64,000 nucleotides of DNA from Streptomyces specialis (GTDB lineage Bacteria; Actinomycetota; Actinomycetes; Streptomycetales; Streptomycetaceae): positions 642,754-706,753 of the forward strand of contig NZ_LN929897.1 in the NCBI RefSeq assembly GCF_001493375.1, given 5' to 3'. The position numbers were made by a program, and so were the translations under genes. Shown piece after piece: positions 49,005-59,664 of the stretch. Numbering within the stretch: position 1 is the stretch's first letter; every line of letters starts with the position of its first letter. Under the pieces are notes generated by a model. That model was not told where the DNA came from and did no database searches. It saw only the letters and a program-made list of their open reading frames with translations.

Positions 49005-50021
49005 ATGCTCAGTGAGCGCAGGCTCGAGGTGTTGCGAGCCATCGTCCAGGACTATGTGGGCACCGAGGAGCCGGTGGGCTCCAAGGCCCTGACCGAGCGG
49101 CACAACCTCCAGGTCTCCCCGGCCACCGTGCGCAACGACATGGCGGCGCTGGAGGAGGAGGGGTACATCGCCCAGCCCCACACCAGCGCGGGCCGCGTGC
49201 CCACCGACAAGGGGTACCGGCTGTTCGTCGACAAGCTCGCCGACGTCAAGCCGCTGACCGCCCCCGAGCGCCGCGCCATCCAGAACTTCCTGGACGGCGC
49301 CGTGGACCTCGACGACGTCGTGGGCCGCACGGTCCGGCTGCTCGCCCAGCTCACGCGGCAGGTCGCCGTCGTGCAGTATCCCTCGCTCAGCCGTTCCACG
49401 GTGCGGCACGTCGAGTTGCTCTCGCTGGCCCCGGCCCGGCTGATGCTGGTGCTGATCACGGACACCGGCCGGGTCGAGCAGCGCATGATCGACTGCCCCG
49501 CGCCGTTCGGCGAGACCTCCCTCGCGGACCTGCGGGCCCGGCTGAACGCCCGGATCGCGGGCGAGCGGTTCCCCGAGGTGCCGCGCCTGGTGGCCGATCT
49601 GCCCGATTCGTTCGACGCCGACGAGCGGGGGACGGTCTCGACGGTGCTGTCCACCTTGCTGGAGACTCTGGTGGAGGAGACCGAGGAGCGGCTGATGATC
49701 GGCGGGACCGCCAATCTGACCCGCTTCGCACAGGATTTCCCGTTGACGATCCGGCCGGTGCTGGAGGCTCTGGAGGAGCAGGTCGTTCTCCTGCGACTGC
49801 TCGGGGAGGCGAAGGACTCGGGTATGACCGTCCGCATCGGGCATGAGAACGCTCACGAGGGCCTGACGTCCACATCGGTCGTCTCGGTCGGTTACGGTTC
49901 TGGCGACGAGGCGGTCGCGAAGCTCGGCGTGGTCGGACCGACCCGCATGGACTACCCCGGAACGATGGGAGCGGTGCGCGCAGTGGCACGTTACGTCGGA
50001 CAGATCCTCGCGGAGAACTAA
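49005..50021 (+). CDS. hrcA: Heat-inducible transcription repressor HrcA
   Basis: HrcA represses heat-shock genes by binding CIRCE; GroEL modulates it. The 338-residue protein has a winged helix at about 15-75 (SPATVRNDMAALEEEGYIAQPHTSAGRVPTDKGYR), a GAF-like middle and the dimerisation parts. A good CIRCE lies upstream, so it represses its own operon, which includes dnaJ. Confidence 0.97.
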   Translation: MLSERRLEVLRAIVQDYVGTEEPVGSKALTERHNLQVSPATVRNDMAALEEEGYIAQPHTSAGRVPTDKGYRLFVDKLADVKPLTAPERRAIQNFLDGAVDLDDVVGRTVRLLAQLTRQVAVVQYPSLSRSTVRHVELLSLAPARLMLVLITDTGRVEQRMIDCPAPFGETSLADLRARLNARIAGERFPEVPRLVADLPDSFDADERGTVSTVLSTLLETLVEETEERLMIGGTANLTRFAQDFPLTIRPVLEALEEQVVLLRLLGEAKDSGMTVRIGHENAHEGLTSTSVVSVGYGSGDEAVAKLGVVGPTRMDYPGTMGAVRAVARYVGQILAEN

Positions 50022-51158
50022 GTGGCGGGCGACTACTACGCGATTCTCGGTGTGCAGCGGGACGCCTCCCAGGAAGAGATCAAGAAGGCGTTCCGCAGGC
50101 TGGCGCGTGAGCTGCACCCGGACGTGAACCCGGACCCGAAGACGCAGGAGCGGTTCAAGGAGATCAACACCGCGTACGAGGTGCTCTCCGATCCGCAGAA
50201 GAAGCAGATGTACGACCTGGGGGGCGATCCGCTGGGCAGCGGCGCCTCGGCCGGCCCTGGCGCGGGCTTCGGCGGCGGCTTCGGGAACTTCTCGGACATC
50301 ATGGACGCCTTCTTCGGTACCGCCTCGCAGCGCGGCCCGAAGTCGCGCACACGGCGCGGCCAGGACGCCATGATCCGCCTGGAGATCGACCTCAACGAGG
50401 CGGCCTTCGGCACCACCAAGGAGATCCAGGTCGACACGGCCACCGTCTGCGCCACGTGCAGCGGCGAGGGCGCGGCGCCGGGGACCTCGGCGCAGACGTG
50501 CGACATGTGCCGGGGGCGCGGCGAGATCTCGCAGGTCACGCGCTCGTTCCTGGGCCAGGTCATGACGTCGCGGCCCTGCCCGCAGTGCCAGGGCTTCGGC
50601 ACGGTCGTGCCCACGCCGTGCCCCGAGTGCGCGGGCGACGGCCGGGTCCGTTCCCGGCGCACGCTGACGGTGAAGATCCCGGCCGGTGTGGACAACGGGA
50701 CGCGTATCCAGCTCGCGGGCGAGGGCGAGGTCGGCCCGGGCGGCGGCCCCGCCGGCGACCTGTACGTGGAGATCCGCGAGAAGCCGCACGCCGTTTTCCA
50801 GCGCCGTGGCGACGACCTGCACTGCACCGTCACCATCCCCATGACGGCCGCCGCGCTGGGCACCAAGGTGCCGCTGGAGACGCTCGACGGCATGGAGGAG
50901 GTCGACATCAGGCCCGGCACGCAGTCCGGCCAGTCGATCCCCCTGCACGCCCGGGGCATCACGCACCTGCGCGGCAACGGGCGGGGCGATCTGGTGGTGC
51001 ACGTGGAGGTGCAGACGCCTTCCAAGCTGGACCCCGAGCAGGAGGAGCTGCTGCGCCGGCTGGCCAAGCTGCGCGGTGAGGAGCGGCCGTTGGGCCAGTT
51101 CCAGCCCGGGCAGCAGGGTCTGTTCTCGCGCCTGAAGGACGCGTTCAACGGCCGGTAG
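50022..51158 (+). CDS. dnaJ: Chaperone protein DnaJ
   Basis: DnaJ delivers substrates to DnaK and stimulates its ATPase. The 378-residue product has the J-domain at 3-70 with HPD in ELHPDVNPD, a Gly/Phe-rich region, four zinc-finger repeats (CATCSGEG, CDMCRGRG, CPQCQGFG, CPECAGDG), then the C-terminal substrate-binding domains. GTG 50022 is immediately after the hrcA stop, so translation is coupled. This is the second, hrcA-linked DnaJ of streptomycetes. Confidence 0.96.
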   Translation: MAGDYYAILGVQRDASQEEIKKAFRRLARELHPDVNPDPKTQERFKEINTAYEVLSDPQKKQMYDLGGDPLGSGASAGPGAGFGGGFGNFSDIMDAFFGTASQRGPKSRTRRGQDAMIRLEIDLNEAAFGTTKEIQVDTATVCATCSGEGAAPGTSAQTCDMCRGRGEISQVTRSFLGQVMTSRPCPQCQGFGTVVPTPCPECAGDGRVRSRRTLTVKIPAGVDNGTRIQLAGEGEVGPGGGPAGDLYVEIREKPHAVFQRRGDDLHCTVTIPMTAAALGTKVPLETLDGMEEVDIRPGTQSGQSIPLHARGITHLRGNGRGDLVVHVEVQTPSKLDPEQEELLRRLAKLRGEERPLGQFQPGQQGLFSRLKDAFNGR

Positions 51159-51911
51159 ATGAGCACCGCGCCTGTTTTCCTGGCCGGGCCCGGCGTGCTG
51201 GACGCGGCCGTTCCCGGGGGCACGCTCGTGCTCGACGGCCCCGAGGGGCGGCACGCGGTCGCCGTCCGCCGCCTGCGGGCGGGCGAGGCGGTCGGGCTGA
51301 CCGACGGCGAGGGCGCCGGCGCGTCCGGCACGGTGGCGGCGGTCGAGGACCGCGACCGGCTGGGGGTGACGGTGACCGGGGTGCGGCGCGAGCCGCCGCC
51401 CCGGCCCGCGCTCACGGTGATCCAGGCGCTGCCCAAGGGCGACCGGGGCGAGCTGGCCGTGGAGACCATGACCGAGACGGGTGTGGACACCGTGGTGCCG
51501 TGGGCCGCCGAGCGCTGCGTGACGCGGTGGAAGGGCGAGCGGGGCGAGAAGGCGCTGGGCAAGTGGCGGGCGACGGCCCGGGAGGCGGCGAAGCAGTCCC
51601 GCCGTCTGCGCGTCCCGCGCGTGACGGACCTGATGACGACGCGGCAGGTGGCGCGGCTCCTGGCGGACGCCGCCTTCGCCGGGGTGCTGCACGAGTCGGG
51701 CACCCGGCCCCTGTCCACGGTCCCGCTGCCCGGGGACGGCGAGATCGTCCTGGTGGTCGGCCCGGAAGGCGGCGTCTCCCCGGAGGAGCTGGCCGCCTTC
51801 GCCGATGCCGGCGCCGCGCCGTACCGCCTGGGGCCGACCGTGCTGCGCACCTCGACGGCGGGCACCGCCGCGACCGCCCTGCTGCTGGGCCGGACAGGCC
51901 GCTGGGACTGA
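51159..51911 (+). CDS. rsmE: 16S rRNA m3U1498 methyltransferase
   Basis: RsmE methylates U1498 of 16S rRNA. The 250-residue SPOUT-family protein has an N-terminal PUA-like domain (HAVAVRRLRAGEAVGLTDGEG) and the knotted C-terminal domain with QALPKGDRGELAVETMTETGVDTVVPW, REAAKQSRR, VVGPEGGVSPEE and LGPTVLRTSTAG for SAM binding. ATG 51159 follows the dnaJ stop directly. Confidence 0.95.
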   Translation: MSTAPVFLAGPGVLDAAVPGGTLVLDGPEGRHAVAVRRLRAGEAVGLTDGEGAGASGTVAAVEDRDRLGVTVTGVRREPPPRPALTVIQALPKGDRGELAVETMTETGVDTVVPWAAERCVTRWKGERGEKALGKWRATAREAAKQSRRLRVPRVTDLMTTRQVARLLADAAFAGVLHESGTRPLSTVPLPGDGEIVLVVGPEGGVSPEELAAFADAGAAPYRLGPTVLRTSTAGTAATALLLGRTGRWD

Positions 51912-51940
51912 GCCGTCCGCCGGATGCCGGTGTCGGGGTG

Positions 51941-53323
51941 TCAGAGGCGGGCGCTCTCCTCGTAACGGCGCAGGCGGCGGCGGGCCCAGGCCAGCAGCTC
52001 CGTCGTGAGGGGCGTGTCATGGCGGTTCAGGCGGGCGCGGATCAGGCGCTCGGCCGCGTCGGCGGCCTCGCCGCCGACGGTGATGTCCTCGCCCCGGACC
52101 AGGAGTTCGGCCACCGCGCGCTTGGTCGCGTCCAGCCGGTACACCTGCTCGTGGCGCAGCAGCTCCCGCGCCAGCGCGCACCGGTCCTCGGTGATCTCGC
52201 CGGGGCGGCTCAGCCAGGACGTCAGCCACAGATGGAGGCGGGCGGCGACGACCAGATCGGGCGGGCAGGTGCGGGCGATCTCCAGGGCGCCCTTCAGATC
52301 GGGCCCGGCGGTGCCCCAGACCAGCTCGTACATCAGGACCAGGGTGTCCGGGTCGGTCGGCCGGCCTTCCGGCAGGCGGGCCGCCAGCACCCGATACAGA
52401 CCGGTGCCGTGGAGCTGGTGGGGCCGCCCGCGCAGGCGCTCCGCCGCGAGGCGCAGCCGTTCCGGTGTGCTGGGCGGCGGGCTCTGCGGCACCGGGCCCG
52501 AACGTCCCGGCAGCTCGCGCAGCCACACCCGGGCCGCCTTCGCCACCCACGGGTCCGGCTCGGGCGCGCTGCCGTCGCCGCCGAGGCCGTCGTGCACCCG
52601 GAAACGTGCCAGGACCCCGGGGTCCTCGCGGTCGAACTCGCTGTCCGGGCCGATCCCGATGATCTGCTGGGCCGCCTCGTACGGGCGCCGGGCGCGGGTG
52701 GTGAACGTCAGGGACCTGGCGTGCGACTCGTCCACGAACCGGTGCAGGAAGCGGCAGGCGATGGCGACCCACAGCGCGACGGACGCCTGCTCCTCCTCGG
52801 CGACCACGATCGCCGGGCCGGGCGGGGAGCCCGGCAGCGAGCCGGTGAACAGGCGGCGGACATCGCTGAGGAAGGAGATCATGCGGGTCTGCCGGGCCCG
52901 CGCGAAGTCGGCCAGCCGCCCGTCGGTGATCTCCATGGCCGGGCGCGGCACGGTGTCCTCGCCGAGCCTGCGGCCGGCGGGCACCACCGGCCGGGTGTGA
53001 CGCCAGGTGGGGGAACGCCACAGGTCGATGGGCCACATCGCGGGCAGGTCGCCGGCCGCGCCGTTCGGCAGGTACAGCACGTCGGCCTCGCCGCCCTTGG
53101 CGGGGGTGTGGCACAGCACCGCGCCGTCGTCGCCCGGGAGGCGCGCGTAGCTCAGGGAGTCGCCCGGGGCCGGGGCCGAGGCGGCCACCACCGGCGCCAG
53201 CGCGGTCGCCAGCCCGTCCGGGACGGGGGGCGCCACGGGGATGTGGCGCGCGGAGACCTCACCGCTGCCGGGATCGACGGCCACGGTGAAACGGAGCCTG
53301 CGGATGACGTGGCTCCCGTGCAT
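51941..53323 (-). CDS. GTPase-associated protein 1-like protein (standalone)
   Basis: This 460-residue protein has no signal peptide or membrane helix. Several segments resemble the GAP1 proteins of actinobacterial GTPase-associated conflict systems: MWPIDLWRSPTWRHTRP, the helical ARSLTFTTRARRPYEAAQQIIGIG block and a helix-rich C-terminal half. The usual longer N-terminal part is reduced, and no GTPase or partner gene lies nearby. ATG 53323 has GGAGGG ten bases upstream; upstream GTG starts are possible. Assignment is by pattern memory only and moderate. Confidence 0.5.
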   Translation of the reverse strand: MHGSHVIRRLRFTVAVDPGSGEVSARHIPVAPPVPDGLATALAPVVAASAPAPGDSLSYARLPGDDGAVLCHTPAKGGEADVLYLPNGAAGDLPAMWPIDLWRSPTWRHTRPVVPAGRRLGEDTVPRPAMEITDGRLADFARARQTRMISFLSDVRRLFTGSLPGSPPGPAIVVAEEEQASVALWVAIACRFLHRFVDESHARSLTFTTRARRPYEAAQQIIGIGPDSEFDREDPGVLARFRVHDGLGGDGSAPEPDPWVAKAARVWLRELPGRSGPVPQSPPPSTPERLRLAAERLRGRPHQLHGTGLYRVLAARLPEGRPTDPDTLVLMYELVWGTAGPDLKGALEIARTCPPDLVVAARLHLWLTSWLSRPGEITEDRCALARELLRHEQVYRLDATKRAVAELLVRGEDITVGGEAADAAERLIRARLNRHDTPLTTELLAWARRRLRRYEESARL

Positions 53324-53568
53324 CAGCTCTGTACCCTCCTGGGCCGCGGCATCGACTGTGACCCCGCGTTGTGGACCAGTTTCGCGAAAGCGGTGCGGAA
53401 TCCGCAGGTCCTTGGGCGAATTTTTTCCCAGTGGTAATGATCGGCGCGGCTTCGGCGGCGTGCCGGGTGGCCAACTCCCCGGGTCCGGTGCCGGATCCGG
53501 GCGGCGCCGCGCAGCGGGTAGCATCCGGTGGGTATCCGTTCGGCGACGTCCCCGAGGAGGCCCCGGCG

Positions 53569-53928
53569 ATGGCGGGAGAACCCCAGGCCGACTGCCTGTT
53601 CTGCAAGATCGTGTCGGGTGACGTCCCGGCGACGATCGTCCGGGAGACGGAGACCACCGTCGCCTTCCGCGACATCAACCCGCAGGCGCCGTGCCACGTG
53701 CTGGTGATCCCCCGGGCCCACTACCCGGACGCGGCCTCGCTGGCCGCCGGCGCGCCGGAGGTGGCCGCCGACGTGCTGCGCGAGGCGGGTGAGGTGGCCG
53801 CCGGGGAGCAGGTGGACGGCCAGGGCTACCGGTTGGTGTTCAACACCGGCGCGGGCGCCGGGCAGACCGTCTTCCACGCGCACGCCCACGTGCTGGCCGG
53901 GCGCGGCCTGGCCTGGCCGCCCGGCTGA
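53569..53928 (+). CDS. HIT-family nucleotide hydrolase
   Basis: The 119-residue protein has the histidine triad FHAHAHV at its C-terminus, CLFCKIVSGDVPATIV with the structural Cys pair, and the conserved DINPQAPCHVLVIPR. It probably hydrolyses AMP-lysine or AMP-amine phosphoramidates. ATG 53569 has GAGGAGG upstream. The gene is coupled to the following rnz-type gene (9 bp). Confidence 0.94.
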   Translation: MAGEPQADCLFCKIVSGDVPATIVRETETTVAFRDINPQAPCHVLVIPRAHYPDAASLAAGAPEVAADVLREAGEVAAGEQVDGQGYRLVFNTGAGAGQTVFHAHAHVLAGRGLAWPPG

Positions 53929-53937
53929 GGGGCCCGG

Positions 53938-54858
53938 TTGTCCGCCCGTGAGCTGGTCGTGCTCGGCACGGCCAGCCAGGTGCCGACGCGGCACCGCAAC
54001 CACAACGGTTACGCGCTGCGCTGGGACGCCGAGACACTCCTGTTCGACCCGGGCGAGGGCACCCAGCGGCAGATGCTGCTGGCCGGGGTCAGCGCGCACG
54101 ACCTGACGCGCGTCTGCGTGACCCACTTCCACGGCGACCACGCGCTCGGGCTGGCCGGGGTGCTCCAGCGGATCAGCCTGGACCAGGTGCCGCACCCGGT
54201 CACCGCCCACTACCCGGCGAGCGGGCAGGAGTTCTTCGACCGGCTCCGGTACGCCACGGCCTACCGCGAGGCCGGGCATCTGCTGACGAGGCCGGTGTCG
54301 GACGAGGGCGTGATCGCGGAGACCGGCGCGTTCACCCTGACGGCCCACCGGCTGTCCCACCCGGTCGAGTCGTTCGGCTACCGGCTGACCGAACCGGACG
54401 GCCACCGGATGCTGCCCGACCGGCTCGCCGCGCACGGCATCTCCGGTCCCGACGTGGGCCGGCTGCGGCGGGAGGGGCGGTTGCGGGGCGTCACGCTGGC
54501 GGAGGTCAGCGCGGAACGGCCGGGCCAGCGCTTCGCGTTCGTCATGGACACCCGGCTGTGCGACGGTGTGTGGGCGCTGGCCGAGGGGTGCGACATGCTG
54601 GTCATCGAGTCCACCTTCCTGGAGGCGGACAGCGCGCTGGCCCGCGAGCACGGCCACCTGACGGCCGCGCAGGCGGCCCGTGTCGCCACCGGCAGCGGGG
54701 TGCGGCATCTGGTGCTGACGCACTTCTCGCAGCGCTATCCCGACTCCCGGGTGTTCGCCGAGGAGGCCAGGGACGCCGGCTTCGCGGGCGAACTGACCGT
54801 GGCCGAGGACCTCCTGCGCGTACCACTGCCCGCGCGCCGCACCCCGACGGACGACTGA
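53938..54858 (+). CDS. rnz: Ribonuclease Z
   Basis: RNase Z cuts the 3' trailer from tRNA precursors lacking encoded CCA, like the tRNA-Ala of this window. The 306-residue protein has the metal motif THFHGDH near residue 62, the RNase-Z-specific GTASQVPTRHRNHNG and DPGEGTQRQ, the HPVESFGYRL segment and the final LVLTHFSQRY. The start is TTG 53938 with GAGGGG five bases upstream; no better in-frame start exists. Confidence 0.9.
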   Translation: MSARELVVLGTASQVPTRHRNHNGYALRWDAETLLFDPGEGTQRQMLLAGVSAHDLTRVCVTHFHGDHALGLAGVLQRISLDQVPHPVTAHYPASGQEFFDRLRYATAYREAGHLLTRPVSDEGVIAETGAFTLTAHRLSHPVESFGYRLTEPDGHRMLPDRLAAHGISGPDVGRLRREGRLRGVTLAEVSAERPGQRFAFVMDTRLCDGVWALAEGCDMLVIESTFLEADSALAREHGHLTAAQAARVATGSGVRHLVLTHFSQRYPDSRVFAEEARDAGFAGELTVAEDLLRVPLPARRTPTDD

Positions 54859-54887
54859 ACCCGGCGCGGCCGGGCCCGGGGCGGTTG

Positions 54888-56216
54888 TCAGGTGGGCAGC
54901 GCGGCGTCCAGTATCCGGGCGGCGGTGGCGGGGGAGCCGCCCAGGGGGTGCAGGGTCAGCGCGCGCAGCGCGGCGGCGCGGGAGCCCGTCACGGCCGCCT
55001 CGATCGTGGCCCGCTCCACCGCCTTGACCTGGAGCATCAGGCCCAGCTCCGGCAGGCCGGGCGACAGGCACGGCACCGGGTGGGCGCCGTGGGCGTCCAC
55101 CTCGCAGACGGTCTCGACGATCGCGTCGTCGGGCAGCGCGGGGACGGCGCCCGCGTTGCGGACGTTGAGGATCAGGCGGACGCGCCGGTCGTCGGCGATC
55201 GCCCGCATCAGGTCCAGCGCCACCCGCTCGTAGCCGCCGCCCTCCAGGTCGTGACTGTCGCGCCGACCGCCGCCGGTGGCCGCGCGCCCCTCCGCGCCGT
55301 ACGTCTCCTCACGCTCCAGCCGGGTCCGCTCCCACAACTGGGCGGCGCGCTCCGGCGCGCGTTCCGCCGCCGCGAAGAACGCGCCCTGCTGCCGGTGGAG
55401 GAACTCCCCGCGCGTCTCGGCCGCCTCGCGGGTCGCCGCCAGGGTCTCGCCGCCGAAGTAGTAGTAGTGCAGGTACTCGTTGGGGAGCACGCCCAGCGCC
55501 CGCAGCCACTCCGCGCCGAACAGCCGGCCCTCCTCGAACGACGCCAGCGCCGCGTCGTCCGCGAGCAGCCCGGGCAGCAGATCGGTGCCCCGGTGCGTCA
55601 ACGACTGGAGCCAGCCGAGGTGGTTGAGCCCGACGTAGCCGAACGACACCTCCGCCGGGTCGGCGCCCGCCGCCCGCGCCGCGCGCCGGACCAGGCCGAC
55701 CGGCGAGTCGCAGATCCCGATCACCCGGTGGCCCAGCTCGGCGGACATCGCCTCGGTCACCATCCCGGCCGGGTTGGTGAAGTTGATCAGCCAGGCCTCG
55801 GGGGCCAGTTCACGGACGCGCGCCGCGATCCGCAGCGCCACCGGGATCGTGCGCAGCCCGTACAGCACGCCGCCCGCGCCGACCGTCTCCTGGCCGAGCA
55901 CCCCCGCGGCCAGCGGCACCCGCTCGTCGGCCACGCGGCCCGCCGTGCCGCCCACGCGCACCGCGCAGAACACGAAGTCCGCGCCGCGCACGGCGTCATC
56001 GAGCGAGTCCGCGATCCGCACCGACGGCGCGTCCGGCACGCCCGCCCCCTCGGCGGCGAGCACCGACGCGATCACCCGGACGCGGCGCGGGTCGGTGTCG
56101 TACAGCGTCACCTCGGAGCAGCGGCGGCCGGACGCGTCGCGGCCCGCCGTTGTCAGTAGGGCCCGGTATACCAGGGGAACGCGGAATCCGCCGCCGCCGA
56201 TGATGGAGAGCCTCAT
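54888..56216 (-). CDS. Glycoside hydrolase family 4 (6-phospho-beta-glucosidase-like)
   Basis: GH4 enzymes use NAD and a divalent metal to cleave phosphorylated or free glycosides. The 442-residue protein opens with the Rossmann motif IGGGGFRVP, has VRVGGTAGRVADE and GQETVGAGG, the metal Cys in IGICDSP with NFTNPAGMVTEA, and YVGLNHLGW. The order fits 6-phospho-beta-glucosidases. It is divergent from the PfkB kinase gene with a 51-bp gap, so the pair may phosphorylate and cleave a sugar. Confidence 0.9.
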   Translation of the reverse strand: MRLSIIGGGGFRVPLVYRALLTTAGRDASGRRCSEVTLYDTDPRRVRVIASVLAAEGAGVPDAPSVRIADSLDDAVRGADFVFCAVRVGGTAGRVADERVPLAAGVLGQETVGAGGVLYGLRTIPVALRIAARVRELAPEAWLINFTNPAGMVTEAMSAELGHRVIGICDSPVGLVRRAARAAGADPAEVSFGYVGLNHLGWLQSLTHRGTDLLPGLLADDAALASFEEGRLFGAEWLRALGVLPNEYLHYYYFGGETLAATREAAETRGEFLHRQQGAFFAAAERAPERAAQLWERTRLEREETYGAEGRAATGGGRRDSHDLEGGGYERVALDLMRAIADDRRVRLILNVRNAGAVPALPDDAIVETVCEVDAHGAHPVPCLSPGLPELGLMLQVKAVERATIEAAVTGSRAAALRALTLHPLGGSPATAARILDAALPT

Positions 56217-56267
56217 GAGCCGGAACGTACCGTAGATGTCCGCCACGACCACGACCCGGAGCCACTG

Positions 56268-57359
56268 GTGACCATGCAGACCGTTGACCCGCTCGCCGCG
56301 GTGCGTGCCCCGGGGGATCCGCCGTGCGACGTGTACCTGACCGGGACGGTGTTCCTGGACATCATCTTCACCGGGCTGGACTCGGCGCCCGTGAGCGGCA
56401 CCGAGTCGTGGGCCCGGGGCATGGGCTCCAGCCCCGGCGGCGTGGCGAACATGGCGACCGCCCTCGCCCGGCTCGGTCTGCGCACGAGCCTGGCGGCGGC
56501 GTTCGGCGACGACAAGTACGGCGAGTACTGCTGGGAGACGCTGGAGCGGGGCGAGGGCATCGACCTGTCCCACTCCCGGATGGTGCCCGGCTGGCACTCC
56601 CCGGTGACGGTCTCCATGGCGTACGACGGGGACCGCACGATGGTGTCGCACGGGCACGAGGCGCCGCTGCCGAGGGAGGCGCCGGGGGACCGGTGCCCGC
56701 CGCCGGCCCGGTCCTGCGTCGCCTCGCTGCGCGCGGGGGAGCCGCAGGAGTGGATCGGCCAGGCGGCCCGCTCCGGGAGCCTGGTCTTCGCGGACACCGG
56801 GTGGGACGAGACGGGCGCCTGGGATCTGAGAGCCCTGCCCGACCTGGCGCACTGCGAGGCGTTCCTGCCGAACGCCGCCGAGGCCATGCGGTACACGCGG
56901 ACCGACTCGCCCCGGGCCGCCGCGCACGCGCTGACCGCCGTGGTGCCGCTGGCCGTCGTCACCATGGGCGCCGACGGGGCGTACGCGGTGGACGGCCGCA
57001 CCGGGGAGACCGCCGAGGTGCCCGCGATCCTCGTGGAGCCGCTGGACACCACGGGCGCGGGGGACGTCTTCATGGCCGGGTTCGTCACCGGCACGCTCGC
57101 CGGCTGGCCGCTGGCGGACCGGCTGGCGCTGGCCGGGCTGACGGCGGCGCTGTCCGTGCAGGAGTTCGGCGGCTCGCTGGCCGCGCCCGACTGGGGCGAG
57201 GTGGCGGCCTGGTGGCACCGGGTGCGGGCCCTGACCCCGCGCGGCGAGTCCCCGGGCGGGGACCTGGAGCGGTACGCGTTCCTGTCGGGCCTGCTGTCCG
57301 GCACCGGCCGCCTGTGCCCCCGCCGCCGGGCGGTGCCGACGCTCGGCTTCCGGGGCTGA
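56268..57359 (+). CDS. PfkB-family carbohydrate kinase
   Basis: The 363-residue protein is a ribokinase-type sugar kinase. SPGGVANMATALARLG is the N-terminal signature and DTTGAGDVFMAGF, with catalytic Asp near residue 268, the C-terminal one. Other segments (AAFGDDKYGEY, FLPNAAEAM) match the family. GTG 56268 has GGAG about seven bases upstream. The divergent GH4 gene suggests a shared sugar substrate; the identity is unknown. Confidence 0.88.
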   Translation: MTMQTVDPLAAVRAPGDPPCDVYLTGTVFLDIIFTGLDSAPVSGTESWARGMGSSPGGVANMATALARLGLRTSLAAAFGDDKYGEYCWETLERGEGIDLSHSRMVPGWHSPVTVSMAYDGDRTMVSHGHEAPLPREAPGDRCPPPARSCVASLRAGEPQEWIGQAARSGSLVFADTGWDETGAWDLRALPDLAHCEAFLPNAAEAMRYTRTDSPRAAAHALTAVVPLAVVTMGADGAYAVDGRTGETAEVPAILVEPLDTTGAGDVFMAGFVTGTLAGWPLADRLALAGLTAALSVQEFGGSLAAPDWGEVAAWWHRVRALTPRGESPGGDLERYAFLSGLLSGTGRLCPRRRAVPTLGFRG

Positions 57360-57369
57360 GGCCGCCCTC

Positions 57370-58047
57370 GTGGCCGCGCACCGGCACCTGCGGCTGTGGC
57401 TCCTGCTCGTCCTGACCTTCGCCACCGGCGCCGTCGACGCCGTCAGCTATCTGTCCCTCGGCGGCGTCTTCGCCGGGAACATGACGGGCAACGTGATCAT
57501 CCTCGGCGCCGCCGTGGCCGGGACCGGGGAGCTGCCCACGCTGGGGCCCGCCGTCACCCTGGTGTGTTTCGCCGCCGGAGCGGCGGTCGCCGGGCGCGTC
57601 CTGCGCCCGGCGGGGCCCGGCCGGGCCGGGCGTCCCGGGCGGCAGGCCGCGCTGGTCGTCGGCGTCGGCCTGGTGACGGCCGGGTCGGGGGCCGCGCTGT
57701 TCGCGGGCACCGGGCATCTGCCGGTCGCCGGGGCCCTCGCCGTCGCGATGGGCGCTCAGGCGGCGGTCGCCCGCGAGATGGCCGTCAAGGACGTCACCAC
57801 CGTCGTCGTGACCTCCACGGTCACCGGCCTCGCGGCCGACTCCCCGCTGGGCGCCGGCCGCGCGCAGCCCTGGCCCCGGCGGGCCGGCGCCATCGCCTGC
57901 CTGGCCGCCGGCGCCGCCGCCGGGGCGGGCCTGATCCGTCTCGACCCCGCCTGGGCGCTGCTGGCCGCCGCCGCCCTCGCGACGGCCGCCGCGCTGACCG
58001 GCGCCGGCCTCACGGCCGCGGCGAACAGGGGTGATCGCGCTCCGTAA
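57370..58047 (+). CDS. YoaK/DUF1275-family membrane protein
   Basis: The 225-residue protein has about six membrane helices and the family hallmark FATGAVDAVSYLSLGGVFAGNMTGNVI near the start, then ALAVAMGAQAAVAREMAVKDVTTVVVTSTVTG. The role of this family is unknown; transport is suspected. It lies 10 bp after the PfkB gene in the same direction. Confidence 0.85.
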   Translation: MAAHRHLRLWLLLVLTFATGAVDAVSYLSLGGVFAGNMTGNVIILGAAVAGTGELPTLGPAVTLVCFAAGAAVAGRVLRPAGPGRAGRPGRQAALVVGVGLVTAGSGAALFAGTGHLPVAGALAVAMGAQAAVAREMAVKDVTTVVVTSTVTGLAADSPLGAGRAQPWPRRAGAIACLAAGAAAGAGLIRLDPAWALLAAAALATAAALTGAGLTAAANRGDRAP

Positions 58048-58137
58048 TTTCCTACGGCTCCGCCGGTTCCGCGTCGTACCCTGGGAATCCGGTACTCCAG
58101 TGCAGAGAGGGATGAGCAGGTCCGCAGCGGGCCGCCC

Positions 58138-59154
<1,017 letters not shown>

Positions 59155-59166
59155 CCGCCCGTCATC

Positions 59167-59664
59167 ATGGCGATCGAGGTCAACAACGAATCCGGCGTCG
59201 AGATCGACGAGCGGTCCCTTCTGGACATCGCCCGCTACGCCCTCGCCAGGATGCGCATCCATCCGCTGTCCGAGCTGTCGGTCATCGCGGTCGACGAGGC
59301 GGCCATGGAGCAGCTCCATCTCCAGTGGATGGAGCTGCCCGGGCCGACCGACGTGATGTCGTTCCCGATGGACGAGCTGCGGCCCCCGTCCCGGGACGAC
59401 GAGGAGCCCGTCCAGGGCCTCCTGGGGGACGTCGTGCTCTGTCCCCAGGTGGCCAGGAAGCAGGGCGAGGAGGCACCCACCCGGCATTCCATGGACGACG
59501 AGCTCCAGCTCCTCACCGTGCACGGCGTGCTGCACCTGCTGGGCTACGACCATGAGGAGCCCGTGGAGAAGGCCGAGATGTTCGGACTCCAGAAGGCCAT
59601 CGTGGACGGCTGGCGCGGCGAGCGCGGCCTGACGGGGCCGTCGCCGGCTCCGACGATGACATGA
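59167..59664 (+). CDS. ybeY: Endoribonuclease YbeY
   Basis: YbeY is a zinc-dependent RNase for 16S rRNA 3'-end maturation and ribosome quality control. The 165-residue protein has the metal site HGVLHLLGYDH (H3xH5xH) and GPTDVMSFPMDE. Its stop overlaps the next start (ATGA), so the phoH-ybeY-corC genes form one operon. Confidence 0.95.
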   Translation: MAIEVNNESGVEIDERSLLDIARYALARMRIHPLSELSVIAVDEAAMEQLHLQWMELPGPTDVMSFPMDELRPPSRDDEEPVQGLLGDVVLCPQVARKQGEEAPTRHSMDDELQLLTVHGVLHLLGYDHEEPVEKAEMFGLQKAIVDGWRGERGLTGPSPAPTMT

